Shown here one piece after another: positions 26,059 through 34,847 of a stretch of 64,000 nt of DNA. Location: assembly GCF_001547525.1 (NCBI RefSeq), contig NZ_CM003769.1, positions 434,001 to 498,000 on the forward strand, given 5' to 3'. The notes beneath the pieces are model-generated. The model made no database searches. It saw nothing but the letters and a program-made list of their open reading frames with translations, and had not been told where the DNA came from. Within the stretch, counting starts at the first letter, position 1; each line of letters starts with the position of its first letter. The DNA is from Burkholderia anthina. GTDB lineage: Bacteria; Pseudomonadota; Gammaproteobacteria; Burkholderiales; Burkholderiaceae. The translations under genes were made by a program, and so were the position numbers.

Positions 26059-27039
26059 ATGGACCTCATCGACGTGCCGGCCAAGCCGCGCGACGCGACC
26101 ATCCTCGAGCTGCGCGACTTCTCGCGCAAGCTGGTGCGCGAGCTCGGCTTCATGCGTGCGACGCTGGCCGACAGCGACTGGGCGCCGTCGGCCGTGCACG
26201 CTATCCTCGAGATCGGGATGACGCCCGGCATCAACGCGAAGGATCTCGGCGCGATCCTCCGGCTCGACAAGTCGAACACGAGCCGGCAACTCGCGCGGCT
26301 CGAAGCGGCCGGGCTCGTGGAGCGGCGCGTGTCGAGCGAGGACGCGCGCGCGATCGAGCTGTACCTGACCGCCGAAGGCAAGAAACTCCGCAAACGAATC
26401 GACACGTTCGCGACCGATCAAGTGTCGAACGCGCTGCGGCGGATGATGCCGGCCGACCAGCAGGCGCTGCTGCGTTCGCTCACGCTGTATGCCGATGCGC
26501 TCGCCCAGGACAATGCGGCCAGGGCGCCCGTTGCACCCGCCGAGGCGCCGTCGATTCGCGACGGCTATCAGCCGGGCTGCATCGGCGACATCGCGAGCCT
26601 GCATGCGCGCTTCTACGCGGAACACTGGGGTTTCGGCGCCTTCTTCGAACAGCGCGTGGCGACCGAGCTGGCCGCCTTCGCGGGCGCGCTGCCTGCCGAC
26701 GGCAAGGCGCTGTGGCTGTGCCAGGAAGACGGGCGCACGCTCGCGTCGCTCGCGATCGACGGCGACCCGGCGACGGGCGTCGCGCACCTGCGCTGGTTCA
26801 TCGTCAACGACGCGTTGCGCGGCTCGGGCGTCGGGCGCCGGTTGATGACGCTCGCAATGCAATTCGTCGACGCGCACCGGTTTCGCGAGACGTACCTGTG
26901 GACGTTCAAGGGGCTCGATGCCGCGCGCCATCTGTACGAGTCGTTCGGCTTCGCGCTGACGAGCGAATCCGCGGGCACGCAGTGGGGGACGGAGGTGGTC
27001 GAGCAGCGCTTCAGCCGGCCGGGGCCGGCGGGCGGCTGA
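26059..27039 (+). CDS. MarR-family regulator fused to a GNAT acetyltransferase
   Basis: A 326-residue two-domain protein. Residues about 1-150 form a MarR winged helix (INAKDLGAILRLDKSNTSRQ then LARLEAAGLVERR with SSEDARAIELYLT as the wing). Residues about 165-320 are a GNAT acetyltransferase with the acetyl-CoA loop VGRRLMTLAMQF preceded by NDALRGSG and a C-terminal YESFGFAL. Such fusions are known as bifunctional HTH/acetyltransferases. ATG 26059 is preferred; TTG 26029 lies inside an operator-like palindrome. Tandem palindromes upstream suggest self-regulation. Confidence 0.88.
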   Translation: MDLIDVPAKPRDATILELRDFSRKLVRELGFMRATLADSDWAPSAVHAILEIGMTPGINAKDLGAILRLDKSNTSRQLARLEAAGLVERRVSSEDARAIELYLTAEGKKLRKRIDTFATDQVSNALRRMMPADQQALLRSLTLYADALAQDNAARAPVAPAEAPSIRDGYQPGCIGDIASLHARFYAEHWGFGAFFEQRVATELAAFAGALPADGKALWLCQEDGRTLASLAIDGDPATGVAHLRWFIVNDALRGSGVGRRLMTLAMQFVDAHRFRETYLWTFKGLDAARHLYESFGFALTSESAGTQWGTEVVEQRFSRPGPAGG

Positions 27040-27322
27040 GGTTCAATGGACCGTCGTCGGTCGCGGCGGGCTTCATGACGCCTGCTACAGAACTGGACAC
27101 GACACGGCGAACGCGCGCGGTCCATCGGCGTATCTGTCCGGCGCGGCATCGAGCAACGTGACGCTGCTGTAAGCCGATGCCGGCCGGGATTCGCCAACCG
27201 GAACCGGCTGTCGGCGCGGTAAAGACAGCGCGTCGAACGGAGGGCGACGGAGCTGAACCGTGGCTGCGGCGGTTCGAGCCGACGTACGTAGCCGCCGACG
27301 GTCGCCGAATGGATCGATCGCC

Positions 27323-27874
27323 CTATCGCAGCGCGTGCTCCGCCGCGAACGCATCGTCGATGAACCGGATCACGTCGTCGAGCGACGACGTGCACACGGC
27401 GTCCGCGGCAAGCGACCGAAACGCGCCATCCGGCCCGAAGCAGACGAGCGGCTTGCGCCAGCGCTGCGCGAGCGCGATCTCCTCGGCCGTCCCGTGCCCG
27501 CCCGGCAGCGCGACGATCAGGTCGCTGCTCAGCACGTTGACGTAGTTGCGATTGATCGCGCCCGGCGCGGCGCCCGGTTCGCGCCGCGGCAGCGGCGTGA
27601 GGATCGGAATGTCGACGAACGGATGCGGATAGCCGTCGAGCGGCACGAAGCCCGCGACCGGATCGGCCCGTGTCGGCAGGATGCCGATCGATCGGCCGGC
27701 CCGACCGGGCACGCCGGCGAACGCGCGCGCGACCGCCAGCATCACGCCCTGCCCGCCGCCCGTCAGCAGGTTGAACCCGGCCTGAGCGAGCCACGCGCCG
27801 AGCGGTTCCGAAAACGCGAGCCACGGCTCCTTGCCCGAGCCCATCACGCCGATCGTCCTGTTGTTCCGTTGCAT
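27323..27874 (-). CDS. LOG-family protein (TIGR00725-like)
   Basis: A 183-residue protein of the lysine decarboxylase-like/LOG fold. The nucleotide-binding GGGQGVM is at residues 39-45 and the PGGHGTAEE motif at 124-132, which in LOG enzymes forms the active site for nucleoside monophosphate phosphoribohydrolase activity. It is shorter than plant-type LOG but complete. It lies 44 bases downstream of the MFS gene on the same strand, so co-transcription is likely. The exact substrate is unknown. Confidence 0.85.
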   Translation of the reverse strand: MQRNNRTIGVMGSGKEPWLAFSEPLGAWLAQAGFNLLTGGGQGVMLAVARAFAGVPGRAGRSIGILPTRADPVAGFVPLDGYPHPFVDIPILTPLPRREPGAAPGAINRNYVNVLSSDLIVALPGGHGTAEEIALAQRWRKPLVCFGPDGAFRSLAADAVCTSSLDDVIRFIDDAFAAEHALR

Positions 27875-27918
27875 CGTGGTTTCCGGTGAAATCGTGGCGG
27901 CATGCGCGCGTCCCGCGC

Positions 27919-29166
27919 TCATTCGAGCTCGACGCCCTTGAGCTCGGGAATCAGGAACACCGTCGCGACCATGTCGAGCACGTAGAGGCCGGCGAGCAGC
28001 GCGATGGCCGTCTGGAACGAGTAGTGCGCGGCGAGCGCGCCGACCGCGACGGGGCCGAAGCCGCCGACCGCCCGGCCGATGTTCCACAGCACGTTCTGCG
28101 CGGTCGCGCGTGCGGCCGTCGGATAGCCTTCCGACATCAGCGTCCCGTAGCCGCCGACCATCCCGTTGACGAACATCCCCATCAGCGCGCCGGCCCACAG
28201 CATCGCCGTCGGGTCCGACAGCTGCGCATACGCGATGACCGTCACGACCGAGCCGAGCTGGTACAGCAGGAACGTCGGCTTGCGACCGATGCGGTCGGCC
28301 AGTTGGCCGAACACCCAGACGCCGATCATCATCCCGACGACGGTCGCCGCCGTCCACACGCCCGATTTCGTCAGCGAGAAACCCATCTGCTTCGACAGGA
28401 AGGTCGGCAGCCAGATCATGATTCCGTAGTAGCCGAAATTCTGGACCGAACACAGGATCGCAATGCCGACGCTCGTGCGCGCGGTGCGGCCGTCGGCGAC
28501 GAGCATGCGGAACGCGTTGGACTTCGGCTGCGTCGCGCGCTGCGCGAACGCTTGCGGCTCGTGCAGCTTGTTGCGCATCACCCAAGCGAGCAGCGCGGGC
28601 AGCACGCCGACCGCGAACATGCCGCGCCAGCCGATGTGGAGCAGCAGCAACGGCGTCAGGAGCGCGGCCAGCAACACGCCGGCCTGCCAGCCGAGCGCGA
28701 CGTAGCACGACACGCGGGCGCGCTTGGCTGCAGGCCACGCTTCGGCCGCGAGCGCCATGCCGATCCCGAACTCGCCGCCGAGGCCGATGCCCGCGATGGT
28801 GCGATAGACGAGCAGATCCTGGAAGCCGCGCGCGATTGCGCACAGGCCGGTGAAGATCGCGAACAGCAGGATCGTCCAGGTCAGCACGCGCACGCGCCCG
28901 TAGCGATCGCTCAGCGCGCCGAACACGATGCCGCCCGCGACCGCGCCGACCAGCGTCCATGTGACCAGCGCGCCGCCCTGCCCGGGCGTCAGGTGCAGCG
29001 CCGCCGTGATCGCCGGCAGCATGAAGCCGAGGATCAGCAGATCGAAGCCGTCCATCGCATAGCCGATCGCCGATCCGGCCAGCGCCTTCCACGCGTATGC
29101 GCCGACCTGCTCCACGCCCGGGGCCGACGGCCCGCCGAGCGTCGAAGATTTGATGTTTGCCGCCAT
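27919..29166 (-). CDS. MFS transporter, aromatic acid:H+ symporter type
   Basis: A 415-residue inner-membrane transporter with 12 predicted helices. TM1 carries GYAMDGFDLLILGFMLP, the D-G-F-D motif of the aromatic acid/H+ symporter (AAHS) family, and the loop motif GALSDRYGRVRVL follows helix 2; a second copy ADRIGRKPTFL lies in the middle. GGAC lies shortly before the ATG. The LOG-family gene follows. No aromatic ring-degradation gene is adjacent, so the substrate is only a guess. Confidence 0.88.
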   Translation of the reverse strand: MAANIKSSTLGGPSAPGVEQVGAYAWKALAGSAIGYAMDGFDLLILGFMLPAITAALHLTPGQGGALVTWTLVGAVAGGIVFGALSDRYGRVRVLTWTILLFAIFTGLCAIARGFQDLLVYRTIAGIGLGGEFGIGMALAAEAWPAAKRARVSCYVALGWQAGVLLAALLTPLLLLHIGWRGMFAVGVLPALLAWVMRNKLHEPQAFAQRATQPKSNAFRMLVADGRTARTSVGIAILCSVQNFGYYGIMIWLPTFLSKQMGFSLTKSGVWTAATVVGMMIGVWVFGQLADRIGRKPTFLLYQLGSVVTVIAYAQLSDPTAMLWAGALMGMFVNGMVGGYGTLMSEGYPTAARATAQNVLWNIGRAVGGFGPVAVGALAAHYSFQTAIALLAGLYVLDMVATVFLIPELKGVELE

Positions 29167-29458
29167 GGTGTCCTGCCACGAATGTCCGGCGACATTCTAA
29201 GGCCTGTGCCCGCGGACGACGCGGGCGGATGCGCGCGGCCCGCGCTGGCCGGACGGCTGGCGGGAAACGACGGACCACGGCGGCAACGAACGGGGAAAGA
29301 AAAGGGAAAGGGAAAACGTCGATCCGGTGCGGCGGCGAGGCCGGCGATGCGCGATCAGGCCGGACACCGGATGAAAGACGGCAGGCGGGCGGAATATCGC
29401 CGTCCGGCCCGCCTGCGCGAACCGGACGACGCAGGATGGCCCGGCGGCGCGGCGGGCT

Positions 29459-29788
29459 TCAGCCCTGATCGTCCCCCGGCCACCAGGTTTTGGCTCCGCG
29501 GTCGACGGCAAGCGTTTCGAGATCCTTGCCTTCGAGCCATTTCGGCCGCGGGCCGCGCCCCGACCATGAGCGGCCGGTCGTCGGATCGTAGTACTTCGCG
29601 GGCGCCTTGCGCTTGCGCTGGACGATGTAGCCGAGCGCGCTCAGCACTTCCTGCTGCGAAATCCCCAGCAGCTCGACCTGTTCCTTGAAGGCCGCGAGCG
29701 CGGCTTGCTTCTCCTTCTGCTTCGCCTCCGACAGCTTGATGTTCAGGTCCCGAAGTTGTGCTTCGAGTTCCTGCAGGGCCTGGGTCAT
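29459..29788 (-). CDS. H-NS-family DNA-binding protein
   Basis: A 109-residue H-NS/Bv3F-type nucleoid protein. The N-terminal half is a coiled-coil oligomerisation region (LQELEAQLRDLNIKLSEAKQ), and the C-terminal half has the DNA-binding YYDPTTGRSWSGRGPRPKWL with the R-G-P core that inserts into the AT-rich minor groove. GAGG stands about nine bases before the ATG at 29788. It lies downstream of the retron reverse transcriptase on the same strand, separated by 310 bases. H-NS proteins silence foreign AT-rich DNA, so it may silence islands here (inference). Confidence 0.9.
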   Translation of the reverse strand: MTQALQELEAQLRDLNIKLSEAKQKEKQAALAAFKEQVELLGISQQEVLSALGYIVQRKRKAPAKYYDPTTGRSWSGRGPRPKWLEGKDLETLAVDRGAKTWWPGDDQG

Positions 29789-30098
29789 GTATTCATCCTC
29801 TTTGGGCATGTTTTTGCAAAAAGCTCCGATGGCCGAACCTACCACGAAGTTCCGCCGATCGGGGCTGTCAAATAGGTGAATCGTCCACCTGAGCCGGCAT
29901 GATTTGCGCGATGAGCACGAAACGACGTCGTGCGTCACTGACAGGCAGCACCGGCCGGCAACGGGCGGCGCGCCGCGAGTGGACGGCGGCCGCAAGTGAT
30001 TCGCCGCACCTGTCACGGGCGCGGCATGGCGCGAATGATAGCAGTGCGCGGCATCGTGTTGCAGAAGTCGCCGGCCGGGGTCGATGCGAGCCGGCGGT
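29789..30098. other. Gene-free stretch between hns and the reverse transcriptase
   Basis: About 310 bases. It holds the upstream region of the H-NS gene, including a TTGACA on the minus strand at 29866-29871 without a convincing -10 at the normal distance. No gene or effector partner for the reverse transcriptase was seen here. Confidence 0.5.
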
Positions 30099-31448
30099 TC
30101 AGCAGTCTTCGCCGCCGGCCTCCCATGCGATCCGGTCGAACAGCGCGCGCAGCTTCGCGCCGCGCGCCGCGTTCAGCGCGCTCGCGTGCGCGACGCGCCC
30201 GGCCAGATGCGCACGGAAATCCGGATGCGCGTCGCGATTCTGCGACGCCGGGCCGTGCCGGATGCAATTGGTCAGGATGGCCTTCAGGCAATCGAACGCG
30301 TCGCGCGCCAGGTTCGGATGACGGTTGACCACCACGCCGGCCAGTTGCTGCCGCGTGCCGCGCCGCATCACGCGGGTCTTGCGCAGTTGCAGCGCGAAGC
30401 CTTCCTCGAGTGCGATCGCGGCGACCCGGATCTGCAGCCGCTCGATGTCGCGCGCGAGCGCGCCGCCGCCGGAAAACGCGAGATCGTCCGCATAGCGCGT
30501 ATAGGTCGCATCGAGCGAACGCGCGAGCGCGGCGAGCCGCATGTCGAGCCGGAACGCGCAGAGGTTGGCGAGCGCCGGCGACGTCGGCGCACCCTGCGGC
30601 AGATGCCGTTCGCGATAGCGCTGGCGGCCGATCCAGTCGAACCGGTCGCGCAGGTCCGGCGCGAGCAGCCGCACCGAGGGCACGCGATTGGTGCACAGCC
30701 CGGTGAGCGTCCGCGCGACTTCGGCCGGATACCCGAGCGTCACGAACAGCGCGTGAACGCGCGCCGCGCGCACCGATACGAAGAAATCCGCGAGATCGAA
30801 GCGCACGACGACATCGCGATCCGCATGCGGCGCCGCGAACGACACGATCCCGTGCCCCTTGCGAAATCCGTGTACCGCGCCGTGCGGCGCAACGCGATCG
30901 AGCAGCTCGTGCAGGATGCGGCGCTGCGCTTCGCGCAGCCGCCCCTTCGGGATTTCGACGAGCCGGCACCCGCCGCTGCGCTTGTCGACCGCGACGTACG
31001 TGTAGTGATGCAGCGGCGTGGCGCTGCCGCGCGCGTCGACGCGCCAGTGATCGGACAGCCAGTCGAGCTCCGGCACGCTCACGCCGAGCCAGCCGGCGAG
31101 ATCGCCGGGCGTCGGCCAGTGCGGCACGTCGCAGCCGGCGAGCGGCGCCGGCAGCGGCCGCTGCACCAGCGGCCGCCGCACGATGCGGATCACCGCTGGC
31201 CGACGGTCGCCATACCAGGCACGCACGAACGCGGGCGCCTCGGCCAGCACCGCCGCCAGCGCGTCGGTGTCGGTATCGGCCCACTCCGCGCCGAAGCGGA
31301 CGAGCGCGAGGCCCGCGCATTCGTGCACCCACGGCGGCGCTTCGCCGAGCACGGCGGCCATCCGCGCGACGACGCCGTCGCGCTCGGGCGAACCGGCGAG
31401 CATCGCCTCGGCAATCGTGCGGGTGGTGTCGCGCAGGGATGAGTGCAT
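30099..31448 (-). CDS. Retron-type reverse transcriptase with N-terminal extension
   Basis: A reverse transcriptase of about 449 residues. Domains: an N-terminal extension of about 140 residues (helical, unlike other known domains), then the RT palm/finger: RFDLADFF with the first catalytic Asp (216-223), LPQGAPTSPALANL (283-296), the YADDLAFSG catalytic box (319-327; YADD encoded near 30483-30494) and QLAGVVVN (368-375). The last corresponds to the retron VTG box but reads LAG. The extension and length (retron RTs are usually about 320) recall the Mx162/Mx65 clade of Myxococcus. The ATG at 31448 is chosen because earlier starts (31502, 31538, 31559) overlap the candidate RNA. Confidence 0.85.
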   Translation of the reverse strand: MHSSLRDTTRTIAEAMLAGSPERDGVVARMAAVLGEAPPWVHECAGLALVRFGAEWADTDTDALAAVLAEAPAFVRAWYGDRRPAVIRIVRRPLVQRPLPAPLAGCDVPHWPTPGDLAGWLGVSVPELDWLSDHWRVDARGSATPLHHYTYVAVDKRSGGCRLVEIPKGRLREAQRRILHELLDRVAPHGAVHGFRKGHGIVSFAAPHADRDVVVRFDLADFFVSVRAARVHALFVTLGYPAEVARTLTGLCTNRVPSVRLLAPDLRDRFDWIGRQRYRERHLPQGAPTSPALANLCAFRLDMRLAALARSLDATYTRYADDLAFSGGGALARDIERLQIRVAAIALEEGFALQLRKTRVMRRGTRQQLAGVVVNRHPNLARDAFDCLKAILTNCIRHGPASQNRDAHPDFRAHLAGRVAHASALNAARGAKLRALFDRIAWEAGGEDC

Positions 31449-31490
31449 GGACGCAGAGGGGCGGGACGACGAGTCAACGTGACTGGTGCT

Positions 31491-31626
31491 GCGAGGGGTC
31501 ATGTTGCGCGACGCGCAACGGATCCCCTTGCGGCGCATCGGCGTCTCGATCCGATCCACGGGGTAGCCCCGTAGTCCTGGAACATCGGCTGCCTGTTCCG
31601 GGCGTGTGCTTGACCCGCCGCCCCGC
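31491..31626 (-). ncRNA. Candidate retron msr-msd RNA
   Basis: Upstream of the reverse transcriptase on the minus strand the sequence folds as expected for a retron RNA. Arms a1 (31621-31612, GCGGCGGGTC) and a2 (31500-31491, GACCCCTCGC) can pair at 9 of 10 positions with one wobble. Right after a1 comes AAGC, whose G (31609) is the candidate branch guanosine. Between the arms lie three hairpins: GGAACA-N9-TGTTCC (31599-31579), ACGGGG-CTA-CCCCGT (31572-31558) and GTTGCGC-GTC-GCGCAAC (31519-31503). A promoter lies just upstream. The msr/msd border is not resolved. Confidence 0.5.
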
Positions 31627-31632
31627 GTCGCG

Positions 31633-31662
31633 ACTTTAATGGGCGGCGACGCCAGGTGTCAA
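31633..31662 (-). promoter_or_regulatory. Consensus-like sigma-70 promoter of the retron
   Basis: On the minus strand TTGACA (31662-31657) is followed after 18 bases by TAAAGT (31638-31633). The predicted start of transcription is near 31626, a few bases before the a1 arm. This is the cleanest sigma-70 promoter seen in the window. Confidence 0.6.
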
Positions 31663-31720
31663 ATCGAGCCGGACGACGCACGATGCGCGGTGACGTCGCG
31701 ACGCGGTCGCCCCCGCTTCC

Positions 31721-32476
31721 CTACATGTTGCCCGCCAGATGAAACCGCGACGCCGGATGCCACAGCCTCACGGACGTGGCGACCTGCTCGCCGACCCACG
31801 TGCGGCGTCGCAGCAGCAGACACGGTTCACCGATTTCCATCACGAGATGCCGCCGCACCTGCGCATTGGGCTTCTCCGCGTAGATCCGGAACTCCGCGCG
31901 CTGGATCGGCGCCAGTCGCACCATGTAGTGATTCGGCGTCTCGAGCGTGAAGTCCTGCTCCAGATACGCGGGAAACAAGGCCGGATTGACGTAGCGATCC
32001 TCGAACTGGATCGGTTCGTCCTCCTCGTAATGCACGATACGCGAATGAAACACGGGCCCGGCGCGCAGCCCGAGCGCCTCGATCGCGTCCGGATCGACGC
32101 TGCGCTCGATCAGCAGCACGCGCGCACTGTGCCGATGGCCGCGCTCGGCAATTTCGTCCGCGATGTTGCGGATTTCCAGCACCGTCGACTCGTAATGCCG
32201 ACGCTCGACGAACGTGCCGGCCCCCTGGATGCGCGTCAGCACCCGCTCGGCCGTCAGTTCGCGCAGCGCGCGCGACACCGTCATCCGCGCCACGCCGAAT
32301 TCCTTGACCAGTTCGGCCTCGGTCGGGATCGCGCCGCCGGGCTTCCAGTCGCCCTTCGCGATCCGCTCCACGACGTAGCGCTTGATCTGCTGATAGGCCG
32401 GCAATGCCCGCGCCGGCACGGTGTCGGCCGATGCCGACGCCTGCCGTGCGGAAAGTCTGCGTTCCGTTTCGCTCAT
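31721..32476 (-). CDS. hutC: GntR/HutC-family repressor
   Basis: A 251-residue GntR regulator of the HutC type. The winged-helix domain (ALPAYQQIKRYVVERIAKGD then AIPTEAELVKEFGVARMTVS) is followed by a UTRA ligand-binding domain from about residue 95, ending RLWHPASRFHLAG, the usual HutC end. In other bacteria HutC senses urocanate and represses histidine use. It is the last gene of an operon with a histidine ammonia-lyase homologue and an amino acid ABC transporter; an operator-like palindrome lies at the operon start (37342-37353). Confidence 0.88.
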   Translation of the reverse strand: MSETERRLSARQASASADTVPARALPAYQQIKRYVVERIAKGDWKPGGAIPTEAELVKEFGVARMTVSRALRELTAERVLTRIQGAGTFVERRHYESTVLEIRNIADEIAERGHRHSARVLLIERSVDPDAIEALGLRAGPVFHSRIVHYEEDEPIQFEDRYVNPALFPAYLEQDFTLETPNHYMVRLAPIQRAEFRIYAEKPNAQVRRHLVMEIGEPCLLLRRRTWVGEQVATSVRLWHPASRFHLAGNM

Positions 32477-32526
32477 GCGCCCTCGCCCGAATGAATGTGG
32501 GGTGATCGGCCCGTCGTTGGCCGTCG

Positions 32527-34020
32527 TCACTGCAACGAAGGCGGCACACCCGCGACGATGCCGGCCGCGATCGCGATATCGTCCGCGAGCGGGCGGTCGT
32601 CGCGATACGCCGGCACGCGTTCGCGCACATGCCGCCACAGCGCGTCGGTCGATGCGGCCCGCGCCGTTTCGCCCGGCTGCAGATCGTACGCCTGCGCGGC
32701 CGCAAGCAGTTCGATCGCGAGCACGCGCGTCGTATTCTCGATGATGTCGAGCGCCTTCAGCGCGGCCGGCGTCGCATGACACAGGTGATCTTCCTGCAGC
32801 CCCGACGTGATGCCGCCGTCGAGGCTCGCCGGCGCGGCAAGCCGCTGGTTCTGCGCGACCAGCGCGACCGCCGTGTACTGCGCGATCATGAACCCCGAAC
32901 AACTGCCGCCCGGCGCGGCAAGAAACGCCGGCAGCCCGCTGACGAGCGGATTCACGAGCCGGTCGAGGCGCCGCTCGGCGATCGCCGCGACCTGCGCCAT
33001 CGCCGCCGCGAGGCTGTCCATCGCGAGCGCGATGCCCGCGCCGACCGCATGCGCCTGCGAATGTACGGCCGGCGCCTCGCGCGTGCCGGCCACGATCGGA
33101 TTGTCGGTGACGGACGCGAGTTCGCGATCGACCACCTCTGCCGTGACGTCGAACACGTCGCGCGCCGCGCCATGCACGTGCGGAATCGTGCGCAGGCTGA
33201 GCGGATCCTGCGTATGCCGGCCGCTCGCCGCGGCAAGCATGCCGCTGTCCGCCAGCAGCGCACGCAGGCGGGCGCCGACCTGGCCGATACCGGGCGAAAT
33301 CCGCAGCGCGAGCGAAGCCGGATCGAAGGCGGCGAGTTGCCCGCCGAGGTTCTCGAAACTCGTCGCCGCGATCCAGTCGGCCCAGTCGAGCAACCGTTCG
33401 GCGCGAGCCAGCGCGAGCGCCGCCAGCCCCGTCACGCACGGCGTGCCGTTGACGAGGCTCAGCCCTTCCTTCGCGCCGAGCACGAGCGGTTCGCGGCCGA
33501 TGCGCCGCAGCGCCTCGGCGCCGCGCAGGCGTTCGCCGCGATGGCGCGCATGGCCGTGCCCGACGCAGACGAGCGCGACATGCGCCATGTGGGTCAGATA
33601 CCCGACCGAGCCGTGCGCCGGCACTTCGGGCAGGCAATCGTGCTCGAGCAGCGCGACGAGCTGGTCGACGACGTCGGCACGCACGCCCGAATGCCCGTGC
33701 GCATAGTTGTTGATCGCGGCCGCGATGATCGCGCGCGTTTCGGCCGCGCCGAGCGGCATGCCGACGCCCACCGCGTGACTCATCAGGATGTTGTGCGACA
33801 GCATGCTCTGCTGCGCCGGCGACACGATCACGTCGCACAGCGCGCCGACGCCGGTATTGACGCCATACGCGCGAATCCCGCGCGCGACGATCTCGTCGAC
33901 GAGTTCGCGGGCGGCCGCGACACGCGCGCGCGTCTCGTCGGCCAACGCCAGCGGCTCGCCGGCCGCCACGGCCGCGACCTGTCGCCAGTCGAGCGGCTGC
34001 GCCGCACGGAATACGGTCAT
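32527..34020 (-). CDS. Histidine ammonia-lyase homologue lacking the MIO-forming Ala-Ser-Gly
   Basis: A 497-residue member of the HAL/PAL/TAL family. Family parts present: Y52-GVNTG, SHNILMSHAVGVG, GLSLVNGTP, SVTDNPIV, and QEDH. The cofactor region differs: where lyases have GSVGASGDLAPLAHMA, this protein reads GSVG-Y-LTHMAHVAL (GSVG at 137-140, Tyr141 encoded at 33598-33600). The Ala-Ser-Gly-Asp that cyclises to MIO is replaced by a single Tyr. The reading frame is intact over its full length. It sits 50 bases before hutC and 7 bases after the transporter ATPase gene. It cannot be a normal histidine ammonia-lyase; another activity or a regulatory role is possible. Confidence 0.85.
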   Translation of the reverse strand: MTVFRAAQPLDWRQVAAVAAGEPLALADETRARVAAARELVDEIVARGIRAYGVNTGVGALCDVIVSPAQQSMLSHNILMSHAVGVGMPLGAAETRAIIAAAINNYAHGHSGVRADVVDQLVALLEHDCLPEVPAHGSVGYLTHMAHVALVCVGHGHARHRGERLRGAEALRRIGREPLVLGAKEGLSLVNGTPCVTGLAALALARAERLLDWADWIAATSFENLGGQLAAFDPASLALRISPGIGQVGARLRALLADSGMLAAASGRHTQDPLSLRTIPHVHGAARDVFDVTAEVVDRELASVTDNPIVAGTREAPAVHSQAHAVGAGIALAMDSLAAAMAQVAAIAERRLDRLVNPLVSGLPAFLAAPGGSCSGFMIAQYTAVALVAQNQRLAAPASLDGGITSGLQEDHLCHATPAALKALDIIENTTRVLAIELLAAAQAYDLQPGETARAASTDALWRHVRERVPAYRDDRPLADDIAIAAGIVAGVPPSLQ

Positions 34021-34027
34021 GGCAGCC

Positions 34028-34819
34028 TCAGTTCGTCGTGCGGTCGTGGTGGCTCGACACGAATTGCCGGAAGCGCTCGGAGGTCTGGCCGCCGAAGACT
34101 TCGTCGGGCGTCCCGTCCGCGTCGACCTCGCCCTGATGCAGGAACATCACGCGATTCGACACGTGGCGCGCAAAGCCCATTTCATGCGTGACGACCAGCA
34201 TCGTGCGCCCCTCCTCCGCCAGCGAGCGCATCACGCGCAGCACCTCGCCGACCAGTTCCGGGTCGAGCGCCGACGTCGGTTCGTCGAACAGCATCACCTT
34301 CGGATGCATCGCCAGCGCGCGGGCAATCGCGACACGCTGCTGCTGGCCGCCGGACAGATGCGCGGGATAGTAGCCGCGCTTGTCCGCGAGGCCGACGCGC
34401 GCGAGCAGCGCCTCGGCCTCCTCCACCGCTTCCGCGCGACTGCGCTTCTGCACGCGCAGCGGCCCCTCGACGAGGTTGTCGAGCACCGTCATGTGCGACC
34501 ACAGGTTGAAGTTCTGAAACACCATCCCGAGCTGCGAGCGGATCCGGTCGACCTGGCGCCGGTCGCTCGGATGCAGCTTGCCGTCGCGCGCACGCTTCAT
34601 CGCCAGCTCCTCGCCCGCGAGCGCGACGGAGCCGTCGTCGGGTGTCTCGAGCAGGTTCAGGCAACGCAGGAACGTGCTCTTGCCCGACCCGCTCGCGCCG
34701 AGGATCGAGATGACGTCACCCTCGTGCGCGTCGAGCGAAATGCCCTTCAGCACATGGTGATCGCCGAACGACTTGTGGATGTTTCTGACCGACAGCGCGA
34801 CGGGGGCGGCGGTGTTCAT
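34028..34819 (-). CDS. Amino acid ABC transporter ATPase (HisP/ArtP-like)
   Basis: A 263-residue ATPase of a polar amino acid importer. Walker A is GASGSGKST (41-49), Q-loop [11 protein letters not shown], signature LSGGQQQR (155-162), Walker [12 protein letters not shown] (175-185) and switch H in [10 protein letters not shown]. The DRRQVDRIR insert before the Q-loop is typical of HisP. CAGGAGAA precedes the ATG at 34819. It lies between the permease and lyase-homologue genes in one operon. Confidence 0.93.
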   Translation of the reverse strand: MNTAAPVALSVRNIHKSFGDHHVLKGISLDAHEGDVISILGASGSGKSTFLRCLNLLETPDDGSVALAGEELAMKRARDGKLHPSDRRQVDRIRSQLGMVFQNFNLWSHMTVLDNLVEGPLRVQKRSRAEAVEEAEALLARVGLADKRGYYPAHLSGGQQQRVAIARALAMHPKVMLFDEPTSALDPELVGEVLRVMRSLAEEGRTMLVVTHEMGFARHVSNRVMFLHQGEVDADGTPDEVFGGQTSERFRQFVSSHHDRTTN

Positions 34820-34847
34820 CGGATTCTCCTGGAAAGAATGGGCGCGC

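Noticed and set aside
27886..29688. Long plus-strand frame opposite the aromatic-acid MFS gene
   Set aside because: Antisense shadow; Arg/His/Asp-rich, no recognisable domain.
29866..29871. TTGACA as hns promoter
   Set aside because: No acceptable -10 at 16-18 bases.
31449..31559. Earlier starts for the reverse transcriptase (31559, 31538, 31502)
   Set aside because: They would place the coding region over the hairpins and a2 arm; no better ribosome-binding site supports them. They remain possible.
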